DNA of 64,000 bases from SZUA-36 sp963774415 (lineage in GTDB: Bacteria; Pseudomonadota; Gammaproteobacteria; Xanthomonadales; SZUA-36): positions 372,001 through 436,000 of the forward strand of contig CAVZEU010000001.1 in the NCBI GenBank assembly GCA_963774415.1, in the 5' to 3' direction. This document shows positions 24,025 through 34,117 of the stretch, one piece after another. The position numbers were made by a program, and so were the translations under genes. The notes beneath the pieces are model-generated. The model was not told the DNA's origin, searched no databases, and was given only the letters and a program-made list of their open reading frames with translations. Position 1 is the stretch's first letter; every line of letters starts with the position of its first letter.

Positions 24025-26700
24025 GTGCCCAGCCAACACGTGCTGCAACTCCAGGTCACGGCGCGGGCGGCCGGAATCAAGGCCGGCGACGCCTTCGCCG
24101 CGCCCCGGGTCCATACCCTGTCGCAGTGGGTCAACGCAATCTCCTGCCGGGCGGACCTGCTGGCCGGCCGGGCGGCCGCGTATTCGCCCTCGGCGCAACA
24201 GGTGCATGAGCTGTGGAGCAGCAGCATCGAGGCGCAGCAGCCGGACCTGCTGCGGCCGGCGTGCCGGGCGCTGGCCAGGCAGGGGCGGGCGGCGGACCGG
24301 TTGATCGCCCAGTGGCTGGACGAGCCCGCCGCTGACGACGGCTATCCGCGCCAGTTCCTGCGCTGGCGCCAGGGGGTGCAGCGGGCCATGCAGGACAGGC
24401 ACTGGTTTGTGCCGGAGGACCGGTTGCGCCATTTGAGCTCGCAATTGCAGGACGGGAGCGCCGCCGCTTTGCTGCCTGAGGGCGTCGTCCTGTCCGGGTT
24501 CGCGGAAATAACGCGGCTGGAGCGCGCGCTGTTCGAAAGCCTCGAGCAGGCCGGTGTCCCGGTCGAGTATGAGCCCTCTGACAAGCTGTCCCCGGAACGG
24601 GTCCGTGTCCGGCATTTCGAAAGCTTCGAACAGGAACTGGCCGGGATGGCGCAATGGGCGGCCGGGGAGGCGGCCGGCGGCAAAACCCGCATCGCCGTTA
24701 TCGTCAACAACCTGGACGAGGTGGCAGACCAGGTCCGGCGTGTATTCGAGGATACCTTCCACCCGGGCACGGTGCTCGGTCTCGGGGATTTCGGCGACGG
24801 CGGCTTTCACCTCTCGAGCGAAGCGCTTTTGGGGTCGCAGCCGCTGGTTCGGCAGGCGCTCGAGCTGTTGCGCGTGTCCGTCAACGGCCCGCGCAAGCCA
24901 TTGGAATTTCCCTCCATCAGCCGCTTGCTGTTGGGCCTCAACTGGGCCGGCGCCGCGCAGGAGCGGGCGGCGCGGGCGGCGCTCGAAGTTCAGCTCAGGG
25001 AAAAACGCCGTTACCGCTTGTCACTGGCGGGGTTGGCGGCGCTGGCGTCCAGGGGGCAGTTAGAGTCCTCGCTGCCACGCCTGACCCGCTTGTGCGCCAC
25101 GCTGAAGGCCGCTGATTCCGGCCGGCACCCGGCGCAACAGCTGCTCGACTGGCTGGTGCATTGGGGCTGGCCCGGGGAACAGCCGCTTGACGCCGCAGCC
25201 GGCAACGCCCTGCAACAGTTGCTGGGGGCGCTCGAGGCCTTGTCCGCGCGCCCGTTTACAGATGCCGCCGAGTGCCTGGCCGCGCTCACGGATATTTGCA
25301 ACGAGACCGGCGTCCACCTGCACGGGGGCGCCTTCTCGCCGGTGCAGGTCATGTCTCCGGCCGAGGCGTTCGGGCAGCGCTTCGACAGCGCCTGGGCGGG
25401 CAACCTCGGGGAAAACAACTGGCCCGGGCGGACCATCGACAACGCCTATATTCCGGCCGGCGTTAAAGCCGACATACCGCGGGCCACCGACGCCGGCGTG
25501 CTGGCCTACACCGACCGCTTGATGCAGGACCTGGCGGGCTGCGCCACGGCGCTGACATTTTCCGGCGCGTATCGATTCGGGGATGTCGCGCAGGGCGTCA
25601 GCCCGCTGTTGTCGGAGTTGAACCCCGGCTCGTGCCCGCTGGAGATCTGCCCGGCAGAGCAGCCTGCACAGGCGGAAACATCCTTATCGCTGCTGAGCGC
25701 GCCGCGGGCGGAGGAAATCGTCGACTACGCGCAGCATCCCTGGCTGCGCGCCCACCTGGTTCGCTCGGGCCTGCCGCTGGCAGTCGCGGAAGCGCAACCG
25801 CTAAAGGGCGCCGTCCGCCGCTTCAATTATCAGTCCGCCTGCCCCCTGGCCGGTTACCTGGTGTTCCGTCTCAATGCCCGCATGGAGGACCCGCCGGGCC
25901 CGTTTGCGGACGCGGCCTTCAGGGGCAGGTTGCTGCATGCGGCGCTGCATAACCTGTACCGGCCAACGCTCGGCAGCGGTGAGGCGCCGCCGGTGGACGG
26001 CGTGGAACAGGCGGTGGCGGAGGCGCTGCGTGCCGAATACGCCGACGCGCGGCTGATGCCGGCCGCGCTGGAAGCGGAGGGCATACGCTTACAACGCCTG
26101 CTGACGGCCTGGCTGGCGCAGGACCGGGTCAGGCCGGGAGGACGGCCGTTGCAGCTCGAATGGCAGCGTCGCTTGTCCTTGTTCGGCTTCGAGTTCGATG
26201 TCCGCATCGACCGGCTGGACCGCGTTGGCAACGGGGCCGTCTTCATCCTCGATTACAAATCGGGCAGCGTGGCCAGTCCCGCCTGGGGCAGTGAACGGTT
26301 GGAGGACATGCAGCTGCCGCTGTATGCCGTCGCGCTGGCCGATGCGGGCGAGTTGCGGCCGGCGGGCGTGGCCCTGTTGCAACTGAAACCGGGCGATATC
26401 AGGGCTTTTGGAATCACCGCTGATGCCGATGCGGCCTGTGACGGTGTACAGGTAGCGGGCAGCGGCCGCGGCGCACTGGCGCGCCGGTTCGATGACTGGG
26501 AGGGGGTGCTGGCGTTTTGGCGCCGTGAGTTCGGCAAGCTGGCCGCAGAGATCCGCAGCGGCGATTGCAGCCACCGGCTCTACAACGAGAAAGCACTGCG
26601 ATACGCCGGTCTGGAGATGCTGCTGCGCAACGCCGAGTTGGAACATTGGCTGGCGGACAACGGCCCGGACGCGGTCAGGCCGGCGGACGCTCATGGCTGA
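24025..26700 (+). CDS. AddB-like PD-(D/E)XK nuclease
   Basis: 891 residues counted from GTG 24025. This is the proteobacterial 'probable DNA repair protein' type that pairs with an AddA-like helicase, giving a complex that processes double-strand ends as RecBCD does. The middle has a degenerate helicase-like region (RIAVIVNNLDEVADQV; SPAEAFGQRFDSAWAGNLGENNWPG). The C-terminal nuclease shows FDVRIDRLDR and ILDYKSG, followed by a Q-x3-Y motif (MQLPLYAVAL). Family similarity (VTLVPSQHVLQLQV) already begins upstream of the GTG. The true start is therefore probably earlier, perhaps ATC 23977, which has AAGGGA 8 bases ahead. The gene overlaps the next one by 8 bases. Confidence 0.82.
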   Translation: MPSQHVLQLQVTARAAGIKAGDAFAAPRVHTLSQWVNAISCRADLLAGRAAAYSPSAQQVHELWSSSIEAQQPDLLRPACRALARQGRAADRLIAQWLDEPAADDGYPRQFLRWRQGVQRAMQDRHWFVPEDRLRHLSSQLQDGSAAALLPEGVVLSGFAEITRLERALFESLEQAGVPVEYEPSDKLSPERVRVRHFESFEQELAGMAQWAAGEAAGGKTRIAVIVNNLDEVADQVRRVFEDTFHPGTVLGLGDFGDGGFHLSSEALLGSQPLVRQALELLRVSVNGPRKPLEFPSISRLLLGLNWAGAAQERAARAALEVQLREKRRYRLSLAGLAALASRGQLESSLPRLTRLCATLKAADSGRHPAQQLLDWLVHWGWPGEQPLDAAAGNALQQLLGALEALSARPFTDAAECLAALTDICNETGVHLHGGAFSPVQVMSPAEAFGQRFDSAWAGNLGENNWPGRTIDNAYIPAGVKADIPRATDAGVLAYTDRLMQDLAGCATALTFSGAYRFGDVAQGVSPLLSELNPGSCPLEICPAEQPAQAETSLSLLSAPRAEEIVDYAQHPWLRAHLVRSGLPLAVAEAQPLKGAVRRFNYQSACPLAGYLVFRLNARMEDPPGPFADAAFRGRLLHAALHNLYRPTLGSGEAPPVDGVEQAVAEALRAEYADARLMPAALEAEGIRLQRLLTAWLAQDRVRPGGRPLQLEWQRRLSLFGFEFDVRIDRLDRVGNGAVFILDYKSGSVASPAWGSERLEDMQLPLYAVALADAGELRPAGVALLQLKPGDIRAFGITADADAACDGVQVAGSGRGALARRFDDWEGVLAFWRREFGKLAAEIRSGDCSHRLYNEKALRYAGLEMLLRNAELEHWLADNGPDAVRPADAHG

Positions 26701-29700
26701 TAGCGGCAGCAGGGACCAGGGCCGGCGCAACGAGGCGCTGGATATCGGGCGCTCGTTCATCGTGCAGGCGCCCGCCGGGTCCGGCAAAACGGAGTTGTTG
26801 ACGCAGCGTTTTCTGAAATTGCTGGCGACGGTGGACAAACCGGAACGGGTGCTGGCGATCACGTTCACGCGCAAGGCCACCCAGGAGATGCGCGGGCGCA
26901 TCCTGGGGCGTATCCGCCAGGCGGCGGAGGGCGCCGCGGAGGCGGCCAGCGGCTACGAGCGCGTCGCCGTGGAATTCGCCGCCGTCGTCCGCCAGCGGGA
27001 CCGGACACTGGGCTGGGACCTGGTGCGCAACCCGGGGCGCCTGCAAATCCACACGATCGACGGGCTCTGCGCGAGGATCGCCGGCATGATCCCCGCCACC
27101 GGCGGGCGCATCCCGGGCTTGCGCATCGAGGAGGACGCGCGAGCGCTCTACCGCACGGCGGCCCGGCGCATGATCGAGGACGTCGGCAACCGCCAGTTGG
27201 CGGCATTCGCCTATCCGTCGCTGACCCGCTTGCTGGTGCACCTGCAGGGTGACGCGGAGCGGCTGGGTGACCTGGTGGCGGCAATGCTGGGCCGGCGCGA
27301 GCAATGGCTGTCGCTGACGGCCGGGGCCGACACCGACCATGCGGCAACGCTGCACAAGCGGCAAGGCGAGGAACTCGCCTGCCTGGGCGCGGTGCTTGGC
27401 GAGGCCTCGCTCGAAACCCTGTTGGCTAACCTCATGGCCCTGTGCGACGGCGCCGGCGAGGCGGCGGCTGATCTGCACGCGGATTTGAGCCGGTCCAGGC
27501 AGGAGCCGGGCGACACGAACCTCCAGGTCCTGGCTTGTTGGCGGGCCTTGGCGGCGATCTCGACCACGGCCTGCGAGCCGTTTGCCGCGCGCAGCCTGAA
27601 CAGCAGGGTTTTGCCCGGCGGCGGCGGTGAACGGCGGGCCCGCTGCATCGAAGCCCTGCAGCCGCTGGTGTCCGCCTGGCGCGATGACGCGTTGGCGAAG
27701 ACCGTGTTCAAACGCTTCGTCAAAACGCCGCCGCTGGGGCTCGACGCCGGACAGTCCGAGATCCTGTCCGACTGCATCGTGCTGTTGCAGGTCGCCGAAG
27801 TCGAATTGCAGCATCTGTTTGCCGAAGCCAATCAGTCCGATTTCCAATACCTCGCCGAAATGGCGATGCAGGCGCTGGGCCGGGAGGACCAACCGGGCGA
27901 TGCACTGCTCTATGCCGACTACCGCCTCTCGCATATCCTGATGGACGAATTCCAGGACACCAGCCACGCGCAATACAAGCTGTTGCGGCGGCTGACCAGC
28001 GGCTGGCAGCCGGACGATGGCCGCACGCTGTTCTTGGTGGGCGATCCGATGCAGTCCATCTACCGGTTCCGCAAGGCGGACGTGTCGCTTTTCAAGCAGG
28101 TTTTCGCTTCGGGGCGATTGGGCGGCGTGCGGCTGCAAGCGCTGCGTCTGAGCTCGAACTTCCGCTCCAGCCCGCAGATCATCGACTGGGTCAACACCCG
28201 CTTTGAACAGATATTCAAGACCCCGATCGAGGTCAGCCCGGGCGCTGTCGCCTATACCCCGGTGAATGCAGAGCGGGACACGCCGGGCCGGGTCGTGGCC
28301 CACCCGTGGCCGCAGTCGCTGGGGCCCGCTCACGAGGCCGCGCTGGTGGCGGACCTGATTGCCGCGCAGCAGTTGCGGCGCCCCGGCGCCAGCATCGCGG
28401 TGCTGGCACGCGGGCGCAAGCACCTGCAGGCGATCGCCGCGGAACTGAAGAAACGGCGCATCGGCTACGAAGCCGTGCAGGCTGAGCGGCTGGCCGAGCG
28501 GCCGGTCGTCCAGGACCTGCTGTTGCTACTGCGGGCGATGCTGCATCCGCTGGACCGGATCGCCTGGCTGGGTCTGTTGCGCGCGCCGTGGGTGGGGCTG
28601 ACGCCGGCGCAGATGCATGCATTTGCCGGCACGGAATGCGACATGCTCGCATCGATGCAGGCAGCCGCGGAGTCGCCCGGACTGGACGAGGCGCTCGCCC
28701 GCCGCGTACGGGCGCTCGCAGAGGTCATGGCCGAGGTCATGAACGCCCGCGGGCGGGTGCCGCTGCACCGCCTGGCCGAGGTCGCCTGGATACGGCTCAA
28801 GGGTCCTTATACGATCGGTGCACGGCCGGAACTGGACAACGCGCAGAGCTTTTTCCGCTTGCTGGCGCAGGTGGAAGCGGCGCAGCCGGACGACCTGCTC
28901 GGTACGCTGCTCGAGCGCATGGAAAACTTCTTCGCGGGCTCGATCGCCAGCGACGTGCAGTTGATGACCATCCACGCGGCCAAGGGGCTGGAGTTCGACG
29001 TGGTGATCGTGCCGGGCATGCACCTCGGCCGCGGCATGGATCGGCAGGTCTTCCTGCGCGCCGAGGAATTCCAGTTCGGCGACGGCAGCGACGGCGTGCT
29101 GATGGCCCCGCTGCGCAGCCGGGAAGAGGATACGCCCGGGCTCTATGGCTACCTGCAGTTGCTGAACCGCGAACAGGAAGACTGCGAGGCCAGCCGCGTG
29201 CTCTACGTCGCCGCGACCCGGGCGCGGCAGGAATTGCACCTGTTCGGCGGCTGGAAAATGACGGGGTCGGCCGGCCAGCGCAAGCCCGGCTGTCCGAGCG
29301 GCACCTTCATGGCGTTGTTATGGCCGTTTTTCGAAGAAGTTGTCGACGCACAAGAGGCTGGCGAGGCGGAAGCCGGAACGGAAGAGGCGCCGTTGCTGCC
29401 GTTTTTGCGGCTCGAAAACGAGCCGCCCCTGGCGCTCGAGCCGGTCACGCCGGAGTTGCAGGTTTTCGCGGGCGAGCTGCGCCTTCCCGACCGTGAAGCG
29501 GTCGCGTTCGGTTCGGCTGTCCACCTGTGGCTCGAATTGCTGCATGACCACCCGCCGGATCACTGGAGCGAAGCCTGGCTGAGTGAGCGCCGGCCGGCGC
29601 TGCGGGCCAGCCTGGTCAACGCCGGCGCGGATGCGGCGAGCGTCGAGGTCTTGTGCGGTCGGCTGGAAGCCGTGCTGAACCGGGTCATGACCTCGGCACA

Positions 29701-29971
29701 GGGACGCGAGATCGTCGAGGCGGCCGGCAAGACCGCCTCGTGGGCGGAGCTGGCGTTCTACAGCCGCGACGGCGTGCAGTTGCGCAAGCACGTCATCGAC
29801 CGGCTCTACCAGCGCGAAGACGGCAGATTTGTCATCGTGGATTACAAAACCGGAGAGGAGAGCGGGGAGTCACGGCAAAAATGGCAGGCGCAATTGGAGC
29901 GATACCGGCAGATCGTGGCGGATTGCACGGACGGGGAGGTCAGCGAGGCGAAAATTTTTACCGTCAAGTAG
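26693..29971 (+). CDS. AddA-like UvrD-family helicase with C-terminal nuclease
   Basis: 1092 residues from ATG 26693; the frame continues upstream to 26492 inside the AddB-like gene, but that part is read-through. Helicase motifs in order: Walker A APAGSGKTEL (26-35), TFTRKATQEMRGR (Ia), MDEFQDTSHAQ (II), LVGDPMQSIYRFR (III), LSSNFRS (IV), LMTIHAAKGLEFDVV (V) and LYVAATRARQELHLFG (VI). The C-terminus has a PD-(D/E)XK core (RFVIVDYKTGEE) with a QLERYRQIV motif. It unwinds and resects broken DNA ends with its AddB-like partner, with which it overlaps by 8 bases. No Chi-recognition feature can be judged from sequence. Confidence 0.92.
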   Translation: MADSGSRDQGRRNEALDIGRSFIVQAPAGSGKTELLTQRFLKLLATVDKPERVLAITFTRKATQEMRGRILGRIRQAAEGAAEAASGYERVAVEFAAVVRQRDRTLGWDLVRNPGRLQIHTIDGLCARIAGMIPATGGRIPGLRIEEDARALYRTAARRMIEDVGNRQLAAFAYPSLTRLLVHLQGDAERLGDLVAAMLGRREQWLSLTAGADTDHAATLHKRQGEELACLGAVLGEASLETLLANLMALCDGAGEAAADLHADLSRSRQEPGDTNLQVLACWRALAAISTTACEPFAARSLNSRVLPGGGGERRARCIEALQPLVSAWRDDALAKTVFKRFVKTPPLGLDAGQSEILSDCIVLLQVAEVELQHLFAEANQSDFQYLAEMAMQALGREDQPGDALLYADYRLSHILMDEFQDTSHAQYKLLRRLTSGWQPDDGRTLFLVGDPMQSIYRFRKADVSLFKQVFASGRLGGVRLQALRLSSNFRSSPQIIDWVNTRFEQIFKTPIEVSPGAVAYTPVNAERDTPGRVVAHPWPQSLGPAHEAALVADLIAAQQLRRPGASIAVLARGRKHLQAIAAELKKRRIGYEAVQAERLAERPVVQDLLLLLRAMLHPLDRIAWLGLLRAPWVGLTPAQMHAFAGTECDMLASMQAAAESPGLDEALARRVRALAEVMAEVMNARGRVPLHRLAEVAWIRLKGPYTIGARPELDNAQSFFRLLAQVEAAQPDDLLGTLLERMENFFAGSIASDVQLMTIHAAKGLEFDVVIVPGMHLGRGMDRQVFLRAEEFQFGDGSDGVLMAPLRSREEDTPGLYGYLQLLNREQEDCEASRVLYVAATRARQELHLFGGWKMTGSAGQRKPGCPSGTFMALLWPFFEEVVDAQEAGEAEAGTEEAPLLPFLRLENEPPLALEPVTPELQVFAGELRLPDREAVAFGSAVHLWLELLHDHPPDHWSEAWLSERRPALRASLVNAGADAASVEVLCGRLEAVLNRVMTSAQGREIVEAAGKTASWAELAFYSRDGVQLRKHVIDRLYQREDGRFVIVDYKTGEESGESRQKWQAQLERYRQIVADCTDGEVSEAKIFTVK

Positions 29972-30069
29972 CAGACGCATACCTAAAAATCGATAGCCTA
30001 GCCCGATCGCGCCGGCCGCTGCGCCTGTTACGCCGGGTTGCACGCCTTCGGTATGGTGTCGCGGCGATA

Positions 30070-30075
30070 TATAAT
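30070..30075 (+). promoter_or_regulatory. Possible -10 element of the 30120 gene
   Basis: An exact TATAAT lies 45 bases upstream of ATG 30120, in a short AT-rich patch within GC-rich DNA. The matching -35 (around 30047-30052, TTCGGT) is poor, so the promoter may need an activator or be an extended type. Confidence 0.35.
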
Positions 30076-30119
30076 TTGACGACCGGCAAACGGCTCGATT
30101 CCGCCATCCAAAACAAACG

Positions 30120-31892
30120 ATGAAAAATAATTCGATAGCGCCGCTCGTTCTTTTGCCCCTGATCATGTTTCTGAGTGTTCCGGCGTTGTTTCTCAAGCAG
30201 AACCTGGCGGACGTCGAACGGCTGGAGGGGGTGGTCGTGGTCGTTTTTGCCGCGGCCGCGATACTTTCCATGGCCGCGCTACTGGCTGTGAATGCCCTGT
30301 TAAGAAGAAGGCACGCTGGTTCCATCTTTCGCGGTGTTGTTGAATTCCTGTGTTTCTTCGTGGCCATCACCGGCTTCGTTTTACCGGCCTCGGAAAGCGT
30401 CGGCATGGTCGATCCGGAGTTCGCCAGGATCAACTTCCCGCACCTGTCGTACGCGGCCGCAATCGCCGGCCTGATGCTGTGGCTGGCCAGGACCGGTTGC
30501 AGAAAGCCGCTGTACATGGGTCTGTACCTGTTTGTTGCCCTCAACACCGGGATTTCCGTTTACGCCATCGCCGAGAGGTTTTACCTGCCTGCCATCAGGC
30601 AAACAGCCGACAAGAACCAGATACGTTTGCGGGCATCGGACAAGAAAAACATATTCGTATTGAGTTTTGACGGTGTTCCCGGACCGGCCGTCAACCTGGT
30701 GTTGCAGAAAAACCCGGAATTAGCTGCGCGTTTCAACGGCTTTACCGTCTTTAGCCGGGTCGCGGCCAGTTCACCGGCGACGGCCGCTTCCACCGCCGCA
30801 TCTTTGTACGGGAACCGGAATTTCAAGGCACACTACCGAACCGAAAGGGAATTATGGGATTCAGCTCCCGACGACCTGTTGACGAATTTTTTGAACGATC
30901 GCGGTTACCAGGTTTCAACCTATGGCGAATACAACGTCAATTTCGAAGACAAGGCGCGGCAGCATCACCTGCATGCCACGCACGGCATCATGGTTTCGGC
31001 GTTGATGAACTACACGCTGGCCAGGACGGTGACATCCCTGTACGTCATTCCCCGCAAGCCGCTCGACCGGCTCGAAGCCTGGGTGAGACAGAAGTCCGGC
31101 TTGTTCCGGTCGCACCAGGATAGTGATTTTTTGCAACAGGTTGACACGTCAAAGTCGCCGCTGTGGAAGAAAAGCCTGGCGGCTACGTTTGTGGACTTCC
31201 AGGAATATGTGAACAAGTTGGAACTTGGCGCCACCGCGCCGGCCGCGCATTTTCTGCACTTTACGTTTACGCATTTTCCGGTGGAGTTTGACCGCCAGTG
31301 CCGGTACATGGGTTACGACGCTGATTGGTTCGAACGGCGCCAAAACTGGCATGGGGTCCAGGAAGAGACGCATTGCGCGCTGTTGCAATACGCGGAGTTC
31401 ATAGAAAAATTGAAGCAACTGGGCATCTTCGAGCAGTCCCTGGTGGTGTTGAAAAGCGACCATGGCAAACCGGTCGGTTATTATGACTCGCTGGACATTC
31501 TGTCCGAGACCATCAACGGCCACGACTTGTGGGGCTACGGGCGGTATGCCCCGTTCCTGGCGATCAAGGGGTTCGGGGCGGCTGACGCCCCGCTCAAGGC
31601 GAATGCTGCGCCCGTATTGCTCGACGACCTTGCCAGGACGATCTGCACCGCGGCCCTGGGCGCCGGTCAATGTCGCCGCTATCCCGGCTTCGACCTGCTC
31701 AAGGAGCCGCTGGAGATTCCGGCTGCGGCCAAGGTGACCCTGTTCGTGGTGGCATCGAAACGCTCGGGTTACAGGTACGATTCCCACATCCCCGTCACCG
31801 TGGCGAGGCAACCGGGCATATTGCGGAACCTGCATGAAAAACTGTCCGCCCAGAAGGCGCGGCCGGGAGGCCTGCAAAGCCGGTCACGCTGA
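30120..31892 (+). CDS. Membrane sulfatase/phosphoethanolamine-transferase-fold protein
   Basis: 590 residues. Four or five membrane helices fill about residues 5-160, followed by a large periplasmic domain of the alkaline-phosphatase/sulfatase superfamily. Visible residues are the first metal Asp in FVLSFDGVPG, a nucleophile candidate in the SSPATAAST block and the second metal pair in LKSDHGKPVG. The layout is that of lipid A or polysaccharide phosphoethanolamine or phosphoglycerol transferases, but a sulfatase cannot be excluded because no clear CxPxR formylglycine motif is seen. It is the first gene of the surface-polysaccharide region and may decorate the exported glycan. Confidence 0.7.
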   Translation: MKNNSIAPLVLLPLIMFLSVPALFLKQNLADVERLEGVVVVVFAAAAILSMAALLAVNALLRRRHAGSIFRGVVEFLCFFVAITGFVLPASESVGMVDPEFARINFPHLSYAAAIAGLMLWLARTGCRKPLYMGLYLFVALNTGISVYAIAERFYLPAIRQTADKNQIRLRASDKKNIFVLSFDGVPGPAVNLVLQKNPELAARFNGFTVFSRVAASSPATAASTAASLYGNRNFKAHYRTERELWDSAPDDLLTNFLNDRGYQVSTYGEYNVNFEDKARQHHLHATHGIMVSALMNYTLARTVTSLYVIPRKPLDRLEAWVRQKSGLFRSHQDSDFLQQVDTSKSPLWKKSLAATFVDFQEYVNKLELGATAPAAHFLHFTFTHFPVEFDRQCRYMGYDADWFERRQNWHGVQEETHCALLQYAEFIEKLKQLGIFEQSLVVLKSDHGKPVGYYDSLDILSETINGHDLWGYGRYAPFLAIKGFGAADAPLKANAAPVLLDDLARTICTAALGAGQCRRYPGFDLLKEPLEIPAAAKVTLFVVASKRSGYRYDSHIPVTVARQPGILRNLHEKLSAQKARPGGLQSRSR

Positions 31893-31948
31893 AGCGGCTT
31901 CCAGGGGGGATTCGAGCACACCTGTTTTTCAGCACCCGGTGTTTTATC

Positions 31949-32710
31949 ATGAACGCCGAAACCCGATTATCGAAGAGTGATCCGTGCATGTTTTCGAAAA
32001 TTTTGCCCAAGGTTGAAACGCTGCTGGGGTTGAAGCGGACGGCCACGATTGCCGAGAAACCCAACACGATACGCAATAACTTGAAACAATGGACGAACTG
32101 GGATTGGTCGGAGAAGGGGGAAGAATGGTCGAATCAACCGGGCTGGAAGGAAAGCCTGGTGGCGCACGTGTTGATCCCCAACATTCCCAGCGACAGCGTC
32201 GTGCTCGAAATAGGCCCGGGTGGCGGGCGCTGGACGGAGGTTTTGCTCTCGCGGGTCAAGAAACTGACCGTGGTGGACCTCACTCAGAAATGTATCGAGG
32301 TGTGTAAAGAACGGTTTCGGGCTCATACCAACATTGATTTTCATGTGAATGATGGCAAATCCCTGCGCATGATCGAAAGCGGCTCCATTGAGCGGATTTG
32401 GTCATGGGATGTTTTCGTTCACATTGCGGCAGCCGATATCAGATCGTACGTCGCGGAATTCGCCAGGGTGCTGGCGCCGGGGGGCAGGGCAATTATTCAT
32501 CATTCAAAGAATGGCGAAAACAAACTCGGCTGGCGCAGCGACATGACCGCTGAAAAGATGGTGGAATACTGCGCTGAAAATGGACTCGTGGTCGTTTCAC
32601 AATTTGACAGGTGGGACAAGGGGCGGGTCTGGATTTGGCCGGATCATCCCGCGGATTTGGGATTGGATACCATTTCAATTATTGAAAAGCCGGTTGATAC
32701 GTTGTCCTGA
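31949..32710 (+). CDS. Class I SAM-dependent methyltransferase
   Basis: 253 residues with a Rossmann methyltransferase core. Motif I is VVLEIGPGGGRWTEVLL, motif II ends VVDLTQKC, and the RIWSWDVFVHI and APGGRAIIHHS strands follow. Such proteins within polysaccharide clusters commonly methylate sugars, but the acceptor cannot be read from sequence. ATG 31949 is used; ATG 31988 is an alternative. It precedes the lone minus-strand glycosyltransferase and ends only 3 bases from it. Confidence 0.85.
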   Translation: MNAETRLSKSDPCMFSKILPKVETLLGLKRTATIAEKPNTIRNNLKQWTNWDWSEKGEEWSNQPGWKESLVAHVLIPNIPSDSVVLEIGPGGGRWTEVLLSRVKKLTVVDLTQKCIEVCKERFRAHTNIDFHVNDGKSLRMIESGSIERIWSWDVFVHIAAADIRSYVAEFARVLAPGGRAIIHHSKNGENKLGWRSDMTAEKMVEYCAENGLVVVSQFDRWDKGRVWIWPDHPADLGLDTISIIEKPVDTLS

Positions 32711-32713
32711 TTT

Positions 32714-33988
32714 TCAATCGGGCCTTGTCACTGTTTCATACAAGGACATGTATTTTTGCGACATTTCCCGGTCGGAAAACTTTGCCACCGCGCGTTTCCG
32801 GGCTGCTTTGCGCATTTGATCGTCTCGCTGTTGCTGTTCCAGCACATATTCGATGCCGCGGGCAAGATCGTCGGTATCGAAAGCCTCGGCGAGGTATCCG
32901 GAGACCTTGTGCTCGATCATTTCAGGGATGCCGCCGACATCGAAGGCGACCACCGGGGTTCCGCAAGCCAATGACTCGGAAACCGTGCACGGAAGATTGT
33001 CCTGCCGTGATGGCGTGATCATGGCATCTGCGCTGGCGTAGATTTCCGCCAGCCGCGTATCGTCATAGACATAACCCAGGAAGTGGGATTTGAAGTCTCC
33101 CAGCTTGGTTTCGCCCGGTCCGGTCGCGCCGAATACGACCAGATCGATCCTGCGTTGCCAACTGGCCGGCAGCTTGGCCAGGGCGGCAGCGAGCAGGTCG
33201 AACCCCTTGCCCGGCATGACGACGGAATCCATCGCACCGAACAACAGCAGCAGCCTCGCTGCAGGCAGGTTCAACTTGCGTCTCGCCTGTTGCCTGTCCA
33301 CGGGCTTGAATGTGTCCAGGTCGAGGCCATTGAAGATCACGTGGATGTTCCGATCCCCGAAAAGACTGCTTTTGCGCGCCTTAGCGGCCATCCACCGGCT
33401 CGGAGCGACGAGCGTGATATCCGCCTCCGCGTACGCTCTGTGTTTTCTTGACCACACCCGGCGGCTCAGGTCCGCTTCGCCGGATCGTTCCAGCACAGGG
33501 CAGTTGCCGCACTGCGCTTCGTAACGGGTGCAGCCCACGTCGCAGTGGCAGCCGCCGGTAAAGGGCCACATGTCGTGCAAAGTCCAGACGATCGGCTTTG
33601 AAATCCGCGGCAGGTCTTCTATGCGAAGCATGGCCCGGCAGGTCCAATGCAGGTTGATCACATCGGCGTTCGAGGATGCAAGCTTTGCCCGAATATGCCT
33701 TCCTGGAATCAGGCCCGGTGAAAACAGTTCGCGGGTTTTGCCGCCCAGAATTCTGGTGAGCCAGGCCTCCAGCCGGGTCCCGAGCCGGAAGATGATTTTT
33801 GCCGGCAGATTCCCGGGGCCGACCACCGTGGGCGTATCGGATTTCTTGTGCAGCACGAGCATGCGGCTCCGGGCCAGGCCATCCAGCAAAGCCAGGTGCA
33901 GACGATAGGCGGCTCGTGCGGCGCCGCCGCGATTGTCGATATAATTGACGTGCACGATTTTCATTCGTCCGGTCTGTTGCTGTTGCAT
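32714..33988 (-). CDS. GT4-family glycosyltransferase (WcaC-like)
   Basis: 424 residues from ATG 33988, or 416 from ATG 33964 (MKIVHVNYIDNRGGAARAA), the more usual family start. It is a GT-B retaining glycosyltransferase. The donor site is in the C-terminal half: GAMDSVVMPGKGFDLLAAAL, TPSRQDNLPCTVSESLACG and VGGIPEMI, the E-x7-E region. A Cys-rich insertion (GGCHCDVGCTRYEAQCGNCP) is typical of a subgroup near colanic-acid genes. It transfers a sugar in the cytoplasm to a growing lipid-linked glycan. It is the only gene on the minus strand in this cluster, so it is transcribed separately. Confidence 0.9.
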   Translation of the reverse strand: MQQQQTGRMKIVHVNYIDNRGGAARAAYRLHLALLDGLARSRMLVLHKKSDTPTVVGPGNLPAKIIFRLGTRLEAWLTRILGGKTRELFSPGLIPGRHIRAKLASSNADVINLHWTCRAMLRIEDLPRISKPIVWTLHDMWPFTGGCHCDVGCTRYEAQCGNCPVLERSGEADLSRRVWSRKHRAYAEADITLVAPSRWMAAKARKSSLFGDRNIHVIFNGLDLDTFKPVDRQQARRKLNLPAARLLLLFGAMDSVVMPGKGFDLLAAALAKLPASWQRRIDLVVFGATGPGETKLGDFKSHFLGYVYDDTRLAEIYASADAMITPSRQDNLPCTVSESLACGTPVVAFDVGGIPEMIEHKVSGYLAEAFDTDDLARGIEYVLEQQQRDDQMRKAARKRAVAKFSDREMSQKYMSLYETVTRPD

Positions 33989-34117
33989 CCAGGCTTTTTT
34001 TGAGATCCAGAGGATTCTAAATGAATTTAACGGCCAGATGGTTCCCGATCACGGTGCGCCGCAGCCGGCGGCGGACCCGTCGGCGACACCACCGATTGAG
34101 GCAACGGTTGCTTCGCC

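Noticed and set aside
26675..28423. 582-codon minus-strand open frame
   Set aside because: Antisense to the AddA-like helicase, which has all its motifs; no family resemblance on the minus strand.
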